Below, one piece after another: positions 34,597-45,577 of a DNA stretch of 64,000 nt. The notes under the pieces were generated by a model that did no database searches, had not been told where the DNA came from, and saw only the letters and a list, made by a program, of their open reading frames with translations. Position 1 is the stretch's first letter; each line of letters starts with the position of its first letter. Origin of the DNA: Sphingosinicellaceae bacterium (lineage in GTDB: Bacteria; Pseudomonadota; Alphaproteobacteria; Sphingomonadales; Sphingomonadaceae). The translations under genes were made by a program, and so were the position numbers. The DNA is taken from assembly GCA_019285715.1 (NCBI GenBank), contig CP079108.1, forward strand, positions 1,999,001 through 2,063,000, given 5' to 3'.

Positions 34597-35508
34597 ATGG
34601 CAACTCCCGTTGTCTCGATGGCGCAGCTGCTTGAGGCAGGCGCCCACTTCGGCCACCAGACGCACCGCTGGAACCCGAAGATGAGGCCTTACATTTTCGG
34701 CGACCGCAACGGCGTGCACATCATCGACCTGTCCCAGAGCGTGCCGCTGTTCGCGCGTGCTCTCGATTTCGTTCGCGCCACCGTCCAGGCCGGCGGCAAG
34801 GTCCTTTTCGTCGGCACCAAGCGCCAGGCGCAGGACCCCATCGCCGAGGCTGCCAACCGGTCGGGTCAGTTCTACGTCAACCACCGCTGGCTCGGCGGCA
34901 TGCTGACCAACTGGAAGACGATCAGCGGCTCGATCAAGCGCTTCAAGCAGATGGAGGAGCAGCTTTCGGGCGACACCACCGGCCTGACCAAGAAGGAAAT
35001 CCTCAAGCTCACCCGTGAGCGCGACAAGTTCGAGCTGTCGCTCGGCGGCATCCGCGACATGGGTGGCTTGCCCGACGTGATCTTCGTGATCGACGTCAAC
35101 AAGGAAGAGCTCGCGATCAAGGAAGCCAACGTCCTCGGCATTCCGGTCGTCGCCATCCTCGACACCAACACCGACCCGTCGGGCATCGCTTTCCCGGTTC
35201 CGGGCAACGACGACGCCAGCCGCGCCATCCTGCTGTACTGCAACGCCATCGCCGACACCGTCATCGATGCGCGCACCGGCCGCCAGGCGAGCCAGGGCAT
35301 CGACATCGGTGCGATGGACGCACCGCCGGCCGAGACCTTCGCCGCACCCGAGCCGGTGTCGGCCGACCCGCTGCCGACGACGATGGTCGAAGCGCTGGGC
35401 GAAGTCGGCGTGCACGTCGCCGAGCCGGCGAACCTCGTTCTCGAGACCCCGCCGGTTGTCGAGGCTGCGGTTGCCGCCGATGCGCCTGCCGAAGACGCCG
35501 CAGCGTAA
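34597..35508 (+). CDS. rpsB: 30S ribosomal protein S2
   Basis: The core is unmistakable ([61 protein letters not shown]). At 303 residues it has a C-terminal Ala/Pro/Glu-rich extension of roughly 60 residues compared with the E. coli protein, which is common in alphaproteobacteria. It binds the 30S back side with bS1. First gene of the long envelope-translation run; a REP-like repeat separates it from tsf. Confidence 0.98.
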   Translation: MATPVVSMAQLLEAGAHFGHQTHRWNPKMRPYIFGDRNGVHIIDLSQSVPLFARALDFVRATVQAGGKVLFVGTKRQAQDPIAEAANRSGQFYVNHRWLGGMLTNWKTISGSIKRFKQMEEQLSGDTTGLTKKEILKLTRERDKFELSLGGIRDMGGLPDVIFVIDVNKEELAIKEANVLGIPVVAILDTNTDPSGIAFPVPGNDDASRAILLYCNAIADTVIDARTGRQASQGIDIGAMDAPPAETFAAPEPVSADPLPTTMVEALGEVGVHVAEPANLVLETPPVVEAAVAADAPAEDAAA

Positions 35509-35516
35509 CAAAACAT

Positions 35517-35589
35517 CGTCATCCCGGCGCACGCCGGGACCCATCACCCGCATTTCGAGAGATGGGTCCCGGCTTTCGCCGGGATGACG
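35517..35589. repeat. Paired REP-like palindrome between rpsB and tsf
   Basis: Inverted arms of the CGTCATCCCGG..CCGGGAC(C) type around a CATTTCGAGAGATG-containing loop. Because it is inside a conserved operon, it may partly attenuate or stabilise the mRNA. Confidence 0.8.
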
Positions 35590-35616
35590 CCGCTTATTCG
35601 AATAAGGACAACGACC

Positions 35617-36546
35617 ATGGCCGAGATCACCGCCAGCATGGTGAAGGACCTCCGCGACCGTACCGGCGCGGGCATGATGGACTGCAAGAAGGCACTGTCC
35701 GAGACCGCCGGCGAGATGGAGCCGGCCGTCGACTGGCTGCGCACCAAGGGCCTTGCTGCCGCCGCCAAGAAGGCCGGGCGCACCGCCGCTGAGGGCCTCG
35801 TTGGCGTTGCCGTTTCGGGCACCCGCGGCGCTGCGGTCGAGGTCAATTCCGAGACCGACTTCGTCGCCAAGAACGAGCAGTTCCAGGGCTTCGTCAAGAC
35901 CGTCACCGACATCGCGCTGGCGAGTGGCGACGACTTGGCAGCGCTTGCCGCCGCGCCCTATCCCGGCAGCACCGGCAGCGTGCAGGACCAGTTGACTCAC
36001 AACATCGCGACGATTGGCGAGAACCAGTCGCTGCGCCGCGCCAAGCTGATCGAGGTCAACCAGGGCATCGTCGTCAGCTATACCCACAATGCGATCACCC
36101 CGGGCCTCGGCAAGATCGGCGTGCTCGTCGGGCTCGAGTCGGAGGCGGATGCGTCGGCGCTCGAGGCGCTCGGCCGCCAGATCGCGATGCACATCGCCGC
36201 CGCCAACCCGCTGGCGCTGGACGAGAACGGCCTCGATGCCGAGACCGTCGAGCGTGAGCGCAACATCGCCCGCGAGAAGGCCATTGCCAGCGGCAAGACC
36301 CCCGAGATCGCCGAGAAGATGATCGAGGGCGGCGTCCGCAAGTATCGCCAGGAGAACAGTCTGCTCACCCAGGTGTTCGTCATCGACGGCAAGTCGAAAG
36401 TCGGGGATGTCGTTGCCGCTGCCGCCAAGGCAGCGGGAAAGCCGATCGTCGTCACCGAGTTCGTCCGGCTCCAGCTTGGCGAAGGCATCGAGCGCGACGA
36501 GAAGGACTTTGCCGCCGAGGTCGCCGCTGCAGCCGGACAGGCTTGA
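35617..36546 (+). CDS. tsf: Elongation factor Ts
   Basis: EF-Ts catalyses nucleotide exchange on EF-Tu. The 309-residue protein begins [20 protein letters not shown], contains the N-terminal helical domain motif [20 protein letters not shown] and the EF-Tu-binding [11 protein letters not shown]. The start is the ATG at 35617; an upstream ATG lies in the repeat. Normal family length. Confidence 0.98.
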   Translation: MAEITASMVKDLRDRTGAGMMDCKKALSETAGEMEPAVDWLRTKGLAAAAKKAGRTAAEGLVGVAVSGTRGAAVEVNSETDFVAKNEQFQGFVKTVTDIALASGDDLAALAAAPYPGSTGSVQDQLTHNIATIGENQSLRRAKLIEVNQGIVVSYTHNAITPGLGKIGVLVGLESEADASALEALGRQIAMHIAAANPLALDENGLDAETVERERNIAREKAIASGKTPEIAEKMIEGGVRKYRQENSLLTQVFVIDGKSKVGDVVAAAAKAAGKPIVVTEFVRLQLGEGIERDEKDFAAEVAAAAGQA

Positions 36547-36664
36547 AAATAACCTCCGCCGGTTCGGGTTTCACGGGCCGGTGGGGGATGACGGCGCGCA
36601 ATTATGGCCTTAGGACAGGTCTGAATGGCGTTCGGGTCGCGTCATAAAAGGGAAAGCCCGACAC

Positions 36665-37378
36665 ATGCCTGAGCGATTCCGGCGCATCTTGCTTAAATTG
36701 TCGGGCGAAGCCCTTATGGGCTCGGGATCTTTCGGGATTGATCCGCTAGAGACCTCGCGCATCGCCGGCGAAGTCAAGCTGGCGCGCGATGCCGGCTTCG
36801 AGCTGTGCGTCGTGGTCGGCGGCGGCAATATCTTCCGTGGCCTGTCCGCCGAGAAGGCCGGCTTCGACCGTGCCAATGCCGATTACATGGGCATGCTGGC
36901 GACGGTGATGAACGCGCTGGCGGTTCAGAACGCGCTCGAGAAGCTCGGCGTCGACACCCGCGTCCAGTCGGCGATCCCGATGCCGAGCGTCTGCGAGCCC
37001 TACATTCGCCGCCGCGCCGAGCGCCACCTCGAGAAAGGGCGGATCGTGATCTTTGCCGCCGGCACCGGCAATCCATACTTCACCACCGACACCGGCGCGG
37101 CGCTCCGTGCCGCCGAGATGAAGTGCGATGCGTTGTTCAAGGGCACCAGCGTCGACGGCGTCTACGATGCCGACCCGAAGAAGGTGCCGGGCGCCAAGCG
37201 TTACGAGGAGGTGAGCTTCTCCAAGGTGTTGGCGGACGACCTCAAGGTTATGGATGCAAGCGCGGTGTCGATGTGCCGCGACAACGACATACCGATCGTG
37301 GTCTTCAACATCCGCGAGGAGGGCAATCTGGCGCGGGTATTGGCGGGCGACGGCGTCTCGACGATGGTAAGGAACTAG
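36665..37378 (+). CDS. pyrH: Uridylate kinase
   Basis: PyrH phosphorylates UMP to UDP and is a homohexameric amino-acid-kinase-fold enzyme. The motifs [32 protein letters not shown] and [19 protein letters not shown] are visible. 237 residues. It shares the operon with tsf and frr. Confidence 0.98.
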   Translation: MPERFRRILLKLSGEALMGSGSFGIDPLETSRIAGEVKLARDAGFELCVVVGGGNIFRGLSAEKAGFDRANADYMGMLATVMNALAVQNALEKLGVDTRVQSAIPMPSVCEPYIRRRAERHLEKGRIVIFAAGTGNPYFTTDTGAALRAAEMKCDALFKGTSVDGVYDADPKKVPGAKRYEEVSFSKVLADDLKVMDASAVSMCRDNDIPIVVFNIREEGNLARVLAGDGVSTMVRN

Positions 37379-37379
37379 G

Positions 37380-37949
37380 ATGGCGGATTTCGACCCTGCG
37401 GCCTTCAAGACCGATCTCGACCGCCGGATGGCGGGTGGCCTCGACGCGCTCAAGCACGACCTCGGCGGGCTGCGCACCGGGCGCGCCTCGGTGTCGTTGC
37501 TCGATCCGGTCCAGGTCGAGGTCTACGGCTCCAACATGCCGCTGAACCAGTTGGCGACGGTGAGCGCGCCGGAATCGCGGATGCTGTCGGTGCAGGTCTG
37601 GGACAAGTCGAGTGTCAATGCCGTCGACCGCGCCATCCGCGCCGCGGGGCTCGGTCTCAACCCGATCGTCGACGGCACGACATTGCGCCTGCCGATCCCC
37701 GACCTGACCGAGGAACGCCGCAAGGAACTCGCCAAGCTCGCCAGCAAGTACGCCGAGGCCGCCCGCATCGCGGCGCGCAACGTCCGCCGCGACGGCATGG
37801 AGACGCTGAAGGCGGCCGAGAAGAAGGGCAAGATCAGCCAGGACGACCAGAAGCGCCTCGAGACCGAGGTCCAGAAGCTGACCGACAAGTCGGTCGCCGA
37901 CATCGATGCGACCAGCGCCGCCAAGGAAAAGGAAATCCTCGGCAAGTGA
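37380..37949 (+). CDS. frr: Ribosome recycling factor
   Basis: RRF splits post-termination ribosomes with EF-G. The sequence has the family core [32 protein letters not shown] and [28 protein letters not shown] in order. 189 residues. The ATG begins one base after the pyrH stop, and its stop overlaps the uppS GTG. Confidence 0.98.
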   Translation: MADFDPAAFKTDLDRRMAGGLDALKHDLGGLRTGRASVSLLDPVQVEVYGSNMPLNQLATVSAPESRMLSVQVWDKSSVNAVDRAIRAAGLGLNPIVDGTTLRLPIPDLTEERRKELAKLASKYAEAARIAARNVRRDGMETLKAAEKKGKISQDDQKRLETEVQKLTDKSVADIDATSAAKEKEILGK

Positions 37950-38692
37950 GCGTCGCGCGCGCCAGCACTTCGGGGGTCGGCTCGACCCGGGCCGTCAAAG
38001 CCGGTTCCGAAACCGGGGCGCGCCACGTTGCGATCATCATGGACGGCAATGGCCGGTGGGCGAAGTCACGTCACCTGCCGCGCGTCGCCGGGCACCGCGC
38101 CGGGGTCGAAGCGGTCCGCAAAGTCGTCGAGGCTGCGCCTGATCTCGGCATCCAGTTTCTGACGCTCTACGCCTTCAGCTCCGAGAACTGGAAGCGCCCG
38201 GCCGACGAGGTCGGTGACCTGATGGGCCTGCTCCGCCACTACATACGCAGCGAGATCGCCGAACTCGACGGCAACGGTGTCCGCCTGATGTTCATCGGCA
38301 ACTACAAAGCGTTGAAGCCCGATCTTGTCGCGATGCTCGAGGATGCCAAGCGCCGGACCGAGCACAACACCGGGCTGACCCTGGCGATCGCGCTCAATTA
38401 CGGCGGGCAGGATGAGATCGTCCGGATGGCGAAGGCGCTCGCCGCCGAGGTCGCTCCGGACGCCATCGACGCCGCCGCAATCGAGGCGCGTCTCGACACC
38501 GCCGGCATGCCCGCCCCCGACCTGGTGGTGCGCACTTCGGGCGAGCAGCGGCTGTCGAATTTCCTGCTGTGGCAGGCCGCTTATGCCGAATTCGTCGTCA
38601 CTGAGCGGCTGTGGCCTGACTTCGACGGAGCCGCGCTTGCCGAGGTCGTCGCCGAGTTCGCAACCCGGGAGCGTCGATTTGGCGGACGCTAG
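37946..38692 (+). CDS. uppS: Undecaprenyl diphosphate synthase (di-trans,poly-cis)
   Basis: Makes the C55 isoprenoid carrier for peptidoglycan and polysaccharide. Catalytic motifs are [13 protein letters not shown] (Asp), [14 protein letters not shown] and the C-terminal [15 protein letters not shown]. 248 residues from a GTG overlapping the frr stop, with a 25-residue N-terminal extension before the catalytic core. Confidence 0.97.
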   Translation: MSVARASTSGVGSTRAVKAGSETGARHVAIIMDGNGRWAKSRHLPRVAGHRAGVEAVRKVVEAAPDLGIQFLTLYAFSSENWKRPADEVGDLMGLLRHYIRSEIAELDGNGVRLMFIGNYKALKPDLVAMLEDAKRRTEHNTGLTLAIALNYGGQDEIVRMAKALAAEVAPDAIDAAAIEARLDTAGMPAPDLVVRTSGEQRLSNFLLWQAAYAEFVVTERLWPDFDGAALAEVVAEFATRERRFGGR

Positions 38693-39491
38693 CGCGCTGC
38701 CCGGCGGCGGCAGTCGGATGACCGCCCGGGTCCTGACCGGGGTGGTGCTGATCGCCGTCGCGCTCGCCGCGGTCTGGGCTGGCGGGCTGGTGTTCAGCGC
38801 GCTGGTCGCGGTCGCGGTGCTGCTGATGTTCGCCGAATGGTCGGTGATGCACGATATCAGCCGGCGTTTCCGCCTCGCCGGCCTCGCCATCGTTGGCGCC
38901 TCTATCTTCTTCGCGATCTACGCGGCCGTCGACCGGGCGCTGCTCGTGGCCGTCGGCGGCGCGATCCTGCTCGGCATCTTCGCGCGTGGCTACGACCGCC
39001 AGCGCGCGGCCTGGATCGCGGGTGGCGTCCTGTATTGCGCGCTCCCCGGCATCGCGCTGATCGTATTGCGCGGCCTGCCTGGCGGTCTCGAACTGACTGC
39101 TTGGACACTCGCCATCGTCTGGGCGACCGACATCTTCGCGTTTTTCGCCGGACGCACCATCGGCGGCCCGAAGCTCGCCCCTGCGCTCAGCCCGAACAAG
39201 ACCTGGGCGGGTCTGGCAGGCGGTGCGATCGGTGCGGCATTGACCTCGTACATCGTCGCAAGGATCGCCGGCATCTCGCTGGCATTGTTCGATTATGCTC
39301 TGATAGCGGGCCTTGTTCTCGCGGTTGTCGCGCAGGGCGGTGATCTGTTCGAAAGCTGGATGAAAAGATTGACTGGCCTCAAGGACTCCGGACGCTTGCT
39401 GCCCGGCCACGGCGGTATCCTCGACCGGCTCGACGGGCTCGTCCCGGTGGCGATCATCGTCGCGCTCGGCGCCGTGGCGATCCCACGATGA
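38679..39491 (+). CDS. cdsA: Phosphatidate cytidylyltransferase
   Basis: CdsA forms CDP-diacylglycerol, the precursor of all phospholipids. It is a multi-span inner membrane protein with the diagnostic C-terminal signature [20 protein letters not shown] followed by [10 protein letters not shown] prefer the TTG at 38679 because GGGAG lies just upstream; it overlaps uppS by 14 bp. An ATG at 38718 has no clear ribosome site. The stop overlaps the dxr ATG. Confidence 0.93.
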   Translation: MADASALPGGGSRMTARVLTGVVLIAVALAAVWAGGLVFSALVAVAVLLMFAEWSVMHDISRRFRLAGLAIVGASIFFAIYAAVDRALLVAVGGAILLGIFARGYDRQRAAWIAGGVLYCALPGIALIVLRGLPGGLELTAWTLAIVWATDIFAFFAGRTIGGPKLAPALSPNKTWAGLAGGAIGAALTSYIVARIAGISLALFDYALIAGLVLAVVAQGGDLFESWMKRLTGLKDSGRLLPGHGGILDRLDGLVPVAIIVALGAVAIPR

Positions 39492-40651
39492 GCCCGCGTG
39501 GCATCACCGTGCTTGGCAGCACCGGCTCGGTCGGCAAGTCGACGCTCGACCTGCTCCAGCGCGCGCCGCAGGACTGGCGCGTCGACGCCCTGACCGCGAA
39601 CCGCGACGTCGAGGGCCTCGCCGCCCAGGCGCGCGCCGTCGGAGCGCGCATCGCCGTCGTCGCCGACGAGAGTGCCTACGCCGACCTCAAGGCCGCGCTT
39701 TCAGGCAGCGGCATCGAGGCGGCCGCCGGCACCGCAGCCGTGCGCGACGCCGCCGCGGGTGATTCCGACATCGTACTGACCGCTATCGTCGGGGCGGCTG
39801 GCCTCGGCCCGACGATGGCGGCCGTGGAGCGCGGCGCGACCGTCGCCATCGCCAACAAGGAGACCTTGGTCTGCGCGGGTGATCTCGTCACCTCGACCGC
39901 GGCACGCACCGGCGCGACGCTGCTGCCCGTCGACAGCGAGCACAATGCGATCTTCCAGTGCTTCGACCACGAGCGCCCCGAGCGGGTCGCGCGGGTCATC
40001 CTGACCGCAAGTGGCGGGCCGTTCCGCACCGCGACCCACGCCGAGATGCGCGACGCGACCGTGGCGCAGGCCTGCAAGCACCCGGTCTGGTCGATGGGCG
40101 CCAAGATTTCGGTCGATTCCGCGACGCTGATGAACAAGGGGCTCGAACTGATCGAGGCGCACCACCTGTTCCCGGTGACCGCGTCGCAGCTCGAGGTGCT
40201 CGTTCATCCCCAGTCGGTGATCCACAGCCTGGTCGAGTACATCGACGGCTCGGTACTGGCGCAGCTCGGCACGCCCGACATGCGGACGCCCATCGCCTAT
40301 ACGCTGGCGTGGCCCGAGCGGATGGCGACGCCGTCGGCGCGCCTCGACCTCGCCGCGATCGGCAGCCTGACTTTCGAGGCCCCGGATTTCGAGCGTTTCC
40401 CGGCGCTTGGGCTGGCGTGGGACGCGCTCAGGGCAGGGGGCGCGGCGCCCTGTATCCTCAATGCCGCCAACGAGATTGCCGTCGCCGCGTTCATCGCCGG
40501 TCAAGTGTCTTTCCTCGATATCGCCGCAATCGTGGGGGAAACACTCGAACGGCTATCGGTCGGCCCGTGTGGATCGCTCGAGGAAGTCATCGCGGTAGAC
40601 GGCGCAGCACGCGCGGCAGCAAGAGCCGCCATCGGACGGAGGCTCCACTGA
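39488..40651 (+). CDS. dxr: 1-deoxy-D-xylulose 5-phosphate reductoisomerase
   Basis: Second step of the MEP isoprenoid pathway (NADPH-dependent). Motifs: VLGSTGSVGKSTLDLL (nucleotide binding), NKETLVCAG, SVDSATLMNKGLELIEAHHL (metal site) and HPQSVIHSLVEY. 387 residues. It supplies the precursors used by uppS in the same operon and overlaps cdsA by 4 bp. Confidence 0.98.
   Translation: MSPRGITVLGSTGSVGKSTLDLLQRAPQDWRVDALTANRDVEGLAAQARAVGARIAVVADESAYADLKAALSGSGIEAAAGTAAVRDAAAGDSDIVLTAIVGAAGLGPTMAAVERGATVAIANKETLVCAGDLVTSTAARTGATLLPVDSEHNAIFQCFDHERPERVARVILTASGGPFRTATHAEMRDATVAQACKHPVWSMGAKISVDSATLMNKGLELIEAHHLFPVTASQLEVLVHPQSVIHSLVEYIDGSVLAQLGTPDMRTPIAYTLAWPERMATPSARLDLAAIGSLTFEAPDFERFPALGLAWDALRAGGAAPCILNAANEIAVAAFIAGQVSFLDIAAIVGETLERLSVGPCGSLEEVIAVDGAARAAARAAIGRRLH
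40638..40642 (+). promoter_or_regulatory. Ribosome binding site fixing a CTG start for rseP
   Basis: GGAGG, five bases before CTG at 40648. There is no ATG, GTG or TTG in the rseP frame near this site, so it decides the start. Confidence 0.7.
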
Positions 40652-41787
40652 CGACGCTGGCGCAACCCGGACTGCCCTTCACGGTCGGCGTGTTCCTGTG
40701 CGTCATCGGCGTGCTCGTCTTCATTCATGAGGGCGGCCACTATCTGGTGGCGCGCTGGTGCGGTGTTCGCGCCGAGACTTTCGCGATCGGTTTCGGGCGT
40801 CCTATTGCCAGTTGGACCGACAAGCGTGGCACGCGCTGGCAGATCGGCTGGTTGCCCCTGGGCGGCTATGTGAAGTTCGCCGGCGACGCCAACGAGGCGA
40901 GCCAGCCTCGCACCGACATCGATGACATACCCGTGGCCGAGCGCGCCGGTCTGTTCCATTTTGCACCGTTGTGGGCGAAGGCCGCGATCACCGTCGCCGG
41001 TCCGCTGACCAACATGCTGTTCGCGATCCTGATCTACGTCGGGTTCTTCGTCACCTACGGCGCCCCGACCACACCCTCGGTGGTCGGCAAGCTCGATCCT
41101 GCCGGGCGGGCTGCGGCGGCGGGTGTGCTGCCCGGCGACCGCATCGTCGCTGTCGACGGGGCGCGGGTCGAGCGCTTCGACGAGCTGATCACCCACACCG
41201 CGTCCTCGGTCGGCGGCCCGCTGGTGCTGCGCATCGAGCGCGCCGGATCGATCCGGGTGATCGAGCTCACGCCGCGCGTAAGCCTCGAGAACGACGGCTT
41301 CGGCAACCAGGTCAGGGTCGGTCGCCTGGGGATTTTCAGCGGCCGTGTGCGCTATGAACAATTGCCGATGTGGCGCGCCATTCCCGAGGCAGTCTCGCAT
41401 ACCGGGACGGTGATCCGGTCGCAGGCGATCGGGTTGTGGCAGATCGTCAGCGGCCAGCGTTCGGTGAAGGAGATGGGCGGTCCGGTGAAGATGGCGCAGC
41501 TGACGGGGCAGGTCGCCTCGGTCGGTTGGCCGAATCTGATCGAACTGGTGGCTTTGATCTCGATTAATCTCGGTTTCATCAATTTGCTGCCCGTACCGAT
41601 GCTGGACGGCGGCCATCTGTTCCTCTACGCGCTCCAGGCGGTGCGCCGACGACCGCTCGCGGCACGCGTCCAGGAATGGGCGTTCCTGTCGGGTTTCGCG
41701 GTGCTCGTGTCGCTGATGGTCTTGCTGACCTGGAACGATCTCGGGTCGATCGGGGTGTGGAAGCACCTGACCGGACTGCTCGGCTGA
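40648..41787 (+). CDS. rseP: Site-2 intramembrane metalloprotease RseP, apparently CTG-initiated
   Basis: RseP cleaves anti-sigma factors and signal peptides within the inner membrane. It shows the zinc motif FIHEGGHYLVARW, the conserved GYVKFAGDANE, a PDZ domain (about residues 125-210, GVLPGDRIVAVDGARV) and the third catalytic motif NLLPVPMLDGGH. The first membrane helix begins within 12 residues of the CTG at 40648, which overlaps the dxr stop and has a GGAGG five bases before it. The next usable codon, a GTG, would fall inside that helix and lacks a ribosome site. 379 residues. Confidence 0.93.
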   Translation: MTTLAQPGLPFTVGVFLCVIGVLVFIHEGGHYLVARWCGVRAETFAIGFGRPIASWTDKRGTRWQIGWLPLGGYVKFAGDANEASQPRTDIDDIPVAERAGLFHFAPLWAKAAITVAGPLTNMLFAILIYVGFFVTYGAPTTPSVVGKLDPAGRAAAAGVLPGDRIVAVDGARVERFDELITHTASSVGGPLVLRIERAGSIRVIELTPRVSLENDGFGNQVRVGRLGIFSGRVRYEQLPMWRAIPEAVSHTGTVIRSQAIGLWQIVSGQRSVKEMGGPVKMAQLTGQVASVGWPNLIELVALISINLGFINLLPVPMLDGGHLFLYALQAVRRRPLAARVQEWAFLSGFAVLVSLMVLLTWNDLGSIGVWKHLTGLLG

Positions 41788-41854
41788 GGGGGTCCCTGAA
41801 GGGGTCTCGGCTGGGCGGTAAATGAAGCGACGGGGTTGAAGGGCGGGATAGCGC

Positions 41855-44443
41855 GTGAGTCATTTGTCTGGGTCGATGCTGCCGCGCCGGCTGGCCCCCA
41901 TCTTGCTGCTCGGCACGGCTTTGGCCGGCATGCCGGCGTTCGCGCAGGACCCGGCACCGCCGGCGCCCGGCGCTGTCGCTGCGCCTGCGACCGAGGCACC
42001 GGCCGCCGTATCGGCGGTGAGCAGCACCGTGCGCGCTATCATCGTGCGCGGCACCGAGCGGCTCGAGCCCGAGACGGTGCGTTCGTATATCGAGCTCAAT
42101 CCGGGTGACGCCTACGACCGCGAGCGCCTCGATAAGGCGCTGAAGGACCTCTACGCCAGCGAACTGTTCGCCGACGTCACCATCCGTGACGACGCGGGTA
42201 CGCTGATCGTCGAGGTCAAGGAAAACCCGGTCATCAACCGGATCGTCATCGAGGGCTCGAAGCGGGTCAAGGAAGACAAGATCCGCGAAGAAATCCGCGT
42301 CGCGCCGCGCCAGATCTTCACTCGGTCCAAGGCCCGCGCCGATGTTGCGCGAATCCTCGAGCTGTACCGCCGCTCGGGGCGCTTTGCCGCCTCGGTCGAG
42401 CCCAAGATCATCCAGCTCGACCAGAACCGCGTCGACCTGGTGTTCGAGATCAACGAGGGTGCCAAGTCCAAGGTCCGCCAGATCAACATCCTGGGCAATT
42501 CCAAGTTCAAGGACGGCCAGCTGCGCGCCTCGATGGCAACGCGGCAGGCGCGGCCGTGGCGCTTCTTCGCCTCGAACGACACCTACGACCCCGACCGGCT
42601 GGCCTATGACCAGCAGAAGTTGCGCCAGTTCTACCTGACCCAGGGCTATGCCGACTTCCGCGTCGTCTCATCGACGGCGGAGCTGACGCCGGACCGCAAG
42701 GACTTCATCGTCACCTACGTCGTCGACGAGGGCGAGCGCTACAAGTTCGGGCGCATCGAGCTGGACAGCCAGATCCGCGACATCAAGGACAAGGAGTTCA
42801 AGCCGCTCATCAAGATCACGCCGGGCGACTGGTACAACGCCCAGAAGATCGAGACGACGGTCGACACCCTGTCGGAAACCGCGGGCCTGCTCGGCTACGC
42901 GTTCGCCGAAGTCCGCCCGCAGTTCGACCGCGACAAAGAAAAGCGCGAGATGAACGTGACCTTCGCGATCAACGAAGCGCCGCGCGTCTACGTCGAGAAG
43001 ATCAACATCAACGGCAACACGCTGACCCGCGACAGCGTCATCCGCCGCGAGTTCCGGCTCGGCGAGGGTGACGCCTTCAACAGCTTCAAGGTCAAGCGGA
43101 CCCGCGACCGCATCCAGGGCCTCGGCTTCTTCCAGGAGAAGTTCGACATCGAGCAGAAGCCCGGCTCGGCCCCCGACAAGGTCATCCTCGAGGCCAACGT
43201 CCAGGAGAAGCCGACCGGTGAGCTCCAGGTTTCCGCCGGTTTCTCGAGTCTCGAGCGCTTCATCCTCAGCCTGTCGATCCGCCAGCGCAACTTCCGCGGG
43301 CTCGGCCAGGAGTTGCGCGCGTCCGCAAACATCTCGAGCTACTCGAAGTCTGTCGAGCTCGGCTTCACCGAGCCGTATCTGTTCGGACGCAACCTCGCGC
43401 TCGGCGTCGACCTGTTCCGCCGCGACTACAATTCGTTCCAGTACACCGGCAACGGCAACGACCGTAAGACGACCTATTCGCAGACTACGACCGGCGGGCA
43501 GGCGCGCGTCGGCTTCCCGATCACCGAGTTCTGGGCCGCGTCGTTCCGCTATGGCCTGAGCCAAGACAAGATCTCGCTGGACGCGCAGTACAACGATCCG
43601 GCCACCGGCAAGTGCAGCCCGCTGATCGCAGGCCGTTACCTGTGCGACTCGATCGGCAACCGGACGACGTCGTCGGTCGGCTACAGCATCATCTTCGACA
43701 ACCTCAACAACCGCCTGCGCCCGAGCGCCGGCCAGCGGATGACGTTCAGCCAGGACTTCGCCGGCGTCGGCGGCGGCGTCCAGTACCTGCGCTCGCGCGG
43801 TACCTACGACCATTATTGGGCGCTGTTCGGCAGCGGCTTCATCCTCAACCTGGGCGGCGAGGCCGGCTACATCTGGGGCTACGGCAAGGACCCGGGCAAC
43901 GGCATCGACAAGATCCGCATCAACGACCGCTTCTTCCTTGGCGAGCCCGAACTGCGCGGCTTCGGCATCCGCGGCGTCGGCCCGCGGGTCATCCGCCGCT
44001 TGCTCGATGCGACCGGGACTGTGCTGCTGGACAACAACAGCAAGACCGACGACGCCATCGGTGGCCGCGCGTTCTACCGGGCCCGCGCCGAGGTGCAGAT
44101 TCCGCTCGGCGCGGCCGGGGCGGAGCTGGGCTTGCGACCGTCGGTGTTCGTCGACACAGGTGCCGTGTTCGGCGTCAAGTCGCCGACCCTTACCTGCCAG
44201 CAACCGGCGGCGACGGCGACGCAACTTCCGGCATCGCTCAACTGCGCGGCAAACACCGCCGGGGCGTCGGGATTCCAGGAGTTCTTCCTGGGCAATTCGG
44301 CGAAGCCACGTGTCTCGGTTGGTGCCGGCGTGTCCTGGAATTCGCCGTTCGGGCCGTTCCGCTTCGACGTCGCGAAGGCGCTCGTAAAACAGCCGGGCGA
44401 CAACACCAAGATCTTCCAATTCAACGTAGGGACTCAATTCTAA
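41855..44443 (+). CDS. bamA: Outer membrane protein assembly factor BamA
   Basis: Central component of the BAM complex. Signal peptide (LAPILLLGTALAGMPAFAQ), five POTRA domains (about residues 50-450; first IIVRGTERLEPETVRSYIEL) and a 16-strand C-terminal barrel with the lid motif FFLGEPELRGFGIRG and terminal aromatic residue IFQFNVGTQF. 862 residues. The GTG at 41855 is used; an ATG seven codons later is possible. It follows rseP as in most proteobacteria. Confidence 0.97.
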   Translation: MSHLSGSMLPRRLAPILLLGTALAGMPAFAQDPAPPAPGAVAAPATEAPAAVSAVSSTVRAIIVRGTERLEPETVRSYIELNPGDAYDRERLDKALKDLYASELFADVTIRDDAGTLIVEVKENPVINRIVIEGSKRVKEDKIREEIRVAPRQIFTRSKARADVARILELYRRSGRFAASVEPKIIQLDQNRVDLVFEINEGAKSKVRQINILGNSKFKDGQLRASMATRQARPWRFFASNDTYDPDRLAYDQQKLRQFYLTQGYADFRVVSSTAELTPDRKDFIVTYVVDEGERYKFGRIELDSQIRDIKDKEFKPLIKITPGDWYNAQKIETTVDTLSETAGLLGYAFAEVRPQFDRDKEKREMNVTFAINEAPRVYVEKININGNTLTRDSVIRREFRLGEGDAFNSFKVKRTRDRIQGLGFFQEKFDIEQKPGSAPDKVILEANVQEKPTGELQVSAGFSSLERFILSLSIRQRNFRGLGQELRASANISSYSKSVELGFTEPYLFGRNLALGVDLFRRDYNSFQYTGNGNDRKTTYSQTTTGGQARVGFPITEFWAASFRYGLSQDKISLDAQYNDPATGKCSPLIAGRYLCDSIGNRTTSSVGYSIIFDNLNNRLRPSAGQRMTFSQDFAGVGGGVQYLRSRGTYDHYWALFGSGFILNLGGEAGYIWGYGKDPGNGIDKIRINDRFFLGEPELRGFGIRGVGPRVIRRLLDATGTVLLDNNSKTDDAIGGRAFYRARAEVQIPLGAAGAELGLRPSVFVDTGAVFGVKSPTLTCQQPAATATQLPASLNCAANTAGASGFQEFFLGNSAKPRVSVGAGVSWNSPFGPFRFDVAKALVKQPGDNTKIFQFNVGTQF

Positions 44444-45018
44444 TGACTAACATGCTGAAAGCCGTGGCATTCGCCACGGCGATGCTCGCCGCTCCGGTCG
44501 TCGCGCAGACACTGCCGCCGGCGGTCATCGTGATCGTCGACATGGACCAGGTGTTCCAGACGTCGACTGCCGGCAAGCAGGCCGCCGCCGAGCTCAAGAC
44601 CCGCGCCGACGGTATCCAGGCGCGCGTCCAGTCGCTCCGCACCCAGTACGGCACCGAAGAGCAGAACCTCCAGAAGAGCGCCCCGCCGCAGACCGCGACG
44701 CCGGCGATCATCGCCGCCTTCCAGGCGAAGGTTAAGGACTACCAGACCCGCCGCCAGCGGGACGAGGCCGATCTCGAGAAGCGCAACACCGACTTCCAGG
44801 CTTCGCGCCAGGCGGTGCTGAAGCAGATCAACGACGCCGCCCAGCCGCTCATCACCACGGTAATGCGCGAGCGCGGTGCCTCGATCGCCCTCGCCGAGGG
44901 TGCGACGCTGCAGCATTCGAATGCGATCGATGTCACCACCGACATCGTCTCGCGCCTCGACAAGTCGCTGCCGCGCGTCTCGACCGCGACGCCGGCCGCC
45001 GCCGCTCCTGCCAAGTAA
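44443..45018 (+). CDS. skp: Periplasmic OmpH/Skp-family chaperone
   Basis: 191 residues with a signal peptide ([18 protein letters not shown]). The remainder is a long helical hairpin typical of Skp trimers ([40 protein letters not shown]), binding unfolded outer membrane proteins. It overlaps the bamA stop by one base (TAATG). C-terminal Ala/Pro tail. Confidence 0.88.
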   Translation: MTNMLKAVAFATAMLAAPVVAQTLPPAVIVIVDMDQVFQTSTAGKQAAAELKTRADGIQARVQSLRTQYGTEEQNLQKSAPPQTATPAIIAAFQAKVKDYQTRRQRDEADLEKRNTDFQASRQAVLKQINDAAQPLITTVMRERGASIALAEGATLQHSNAIDVTTDIVSRLDKSLPRVSTATPAAAAPAK

Positions 45019-45031
45019 GGCAAACGGCGAC

Positions 45032-45520
45032 GTGAACGACACGCCCGACACGTCGACTCCGCCTGGGATTAACCTGGGTGCAGTCGATGTGCGCGCGGTG
45101 ATGGCGCTGATCCCGCATCGTTTCCCGATGCTGCTCGTCGACCGGGTCGAGGACATCGTCCCCGACAAGTCGGCGCGCGGCATCAAGGCGGTGACGATCA
45201 ACGAGCCGTTCTTCGCCGGGCATTTCCCCGGCCGCCCGATCATGCCGGGCGTCCTGATCGTCGAGGCGCTGGCGCAAACCGCCGGCGTCCTCGCGATCAA
45301 GTCGATGAACCTCGAGGGTTCGAACAAGCTCGTCTATTTCATGGCGATCGAGGAGGCGAAGTTCCGCGCTCCCGTCGAGCCCGGCTGCTTGATGGAACTT
45401 CACGTCGAGTTTATCCAGCGCCGCGCCACCGTCTGCAAGTTCGCCGGGCGGGCCGTAATCAACGGCAAGACCGTTGCCGAGGCGAAGTTCACCGCGATGA
45501 TCGCCGACGCTCCCGCCTGA
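45032..45520 (+). CDS. fabZ: 3-hydroxyacyl-[acyl-carrier-protein] dehydratase FabZ
   Basis: FabZ dehydrates beta-hydroxyacyl-ACPs in fatty acid elongation. Active-site segment [17 protein letters not shown] (His in HRF) and [20 protein letters not shown] (Glu) are present. GTG start, 162 residues. In LPS-producing bacteria the neighbours here are lpxD before and lpxA/lpxB after; none is present. Confidence 0.96.
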   Translation: MNDTPDTSTPPGINLGAVDVRAVMALIPHRFPMLLVDRVEDIVPDKSARGIKAVTINEPFFAGHFPGRPIMPGVLIVEALAQTAGVLAIKSMNLEGSNKLVYFMAIEEAKFRAPVEPGCLMELHVEFIQRRATVCKFAGRAVINGKTVAEAKFTAMIADAPA

Positions 45521-45546
45521 GCCTTCCGGCGTTCCCGGTAATTTCC

Positions 45547-45575
45547 TTGACATTACGAACCTTTTCGGTTAGTCT
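45547..45575 (+). promoter_or_regulatory. Strong sigma-70-type promoter of the candidate 6S RNA
   Basis: A perfect TTGACA, a 17-bp spacer and TAGTCT, placed in a non-coding region just after fabZ. Transcription would start around 45580. Confidence 0.75.
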
Positions 45576-45577
45576 TG

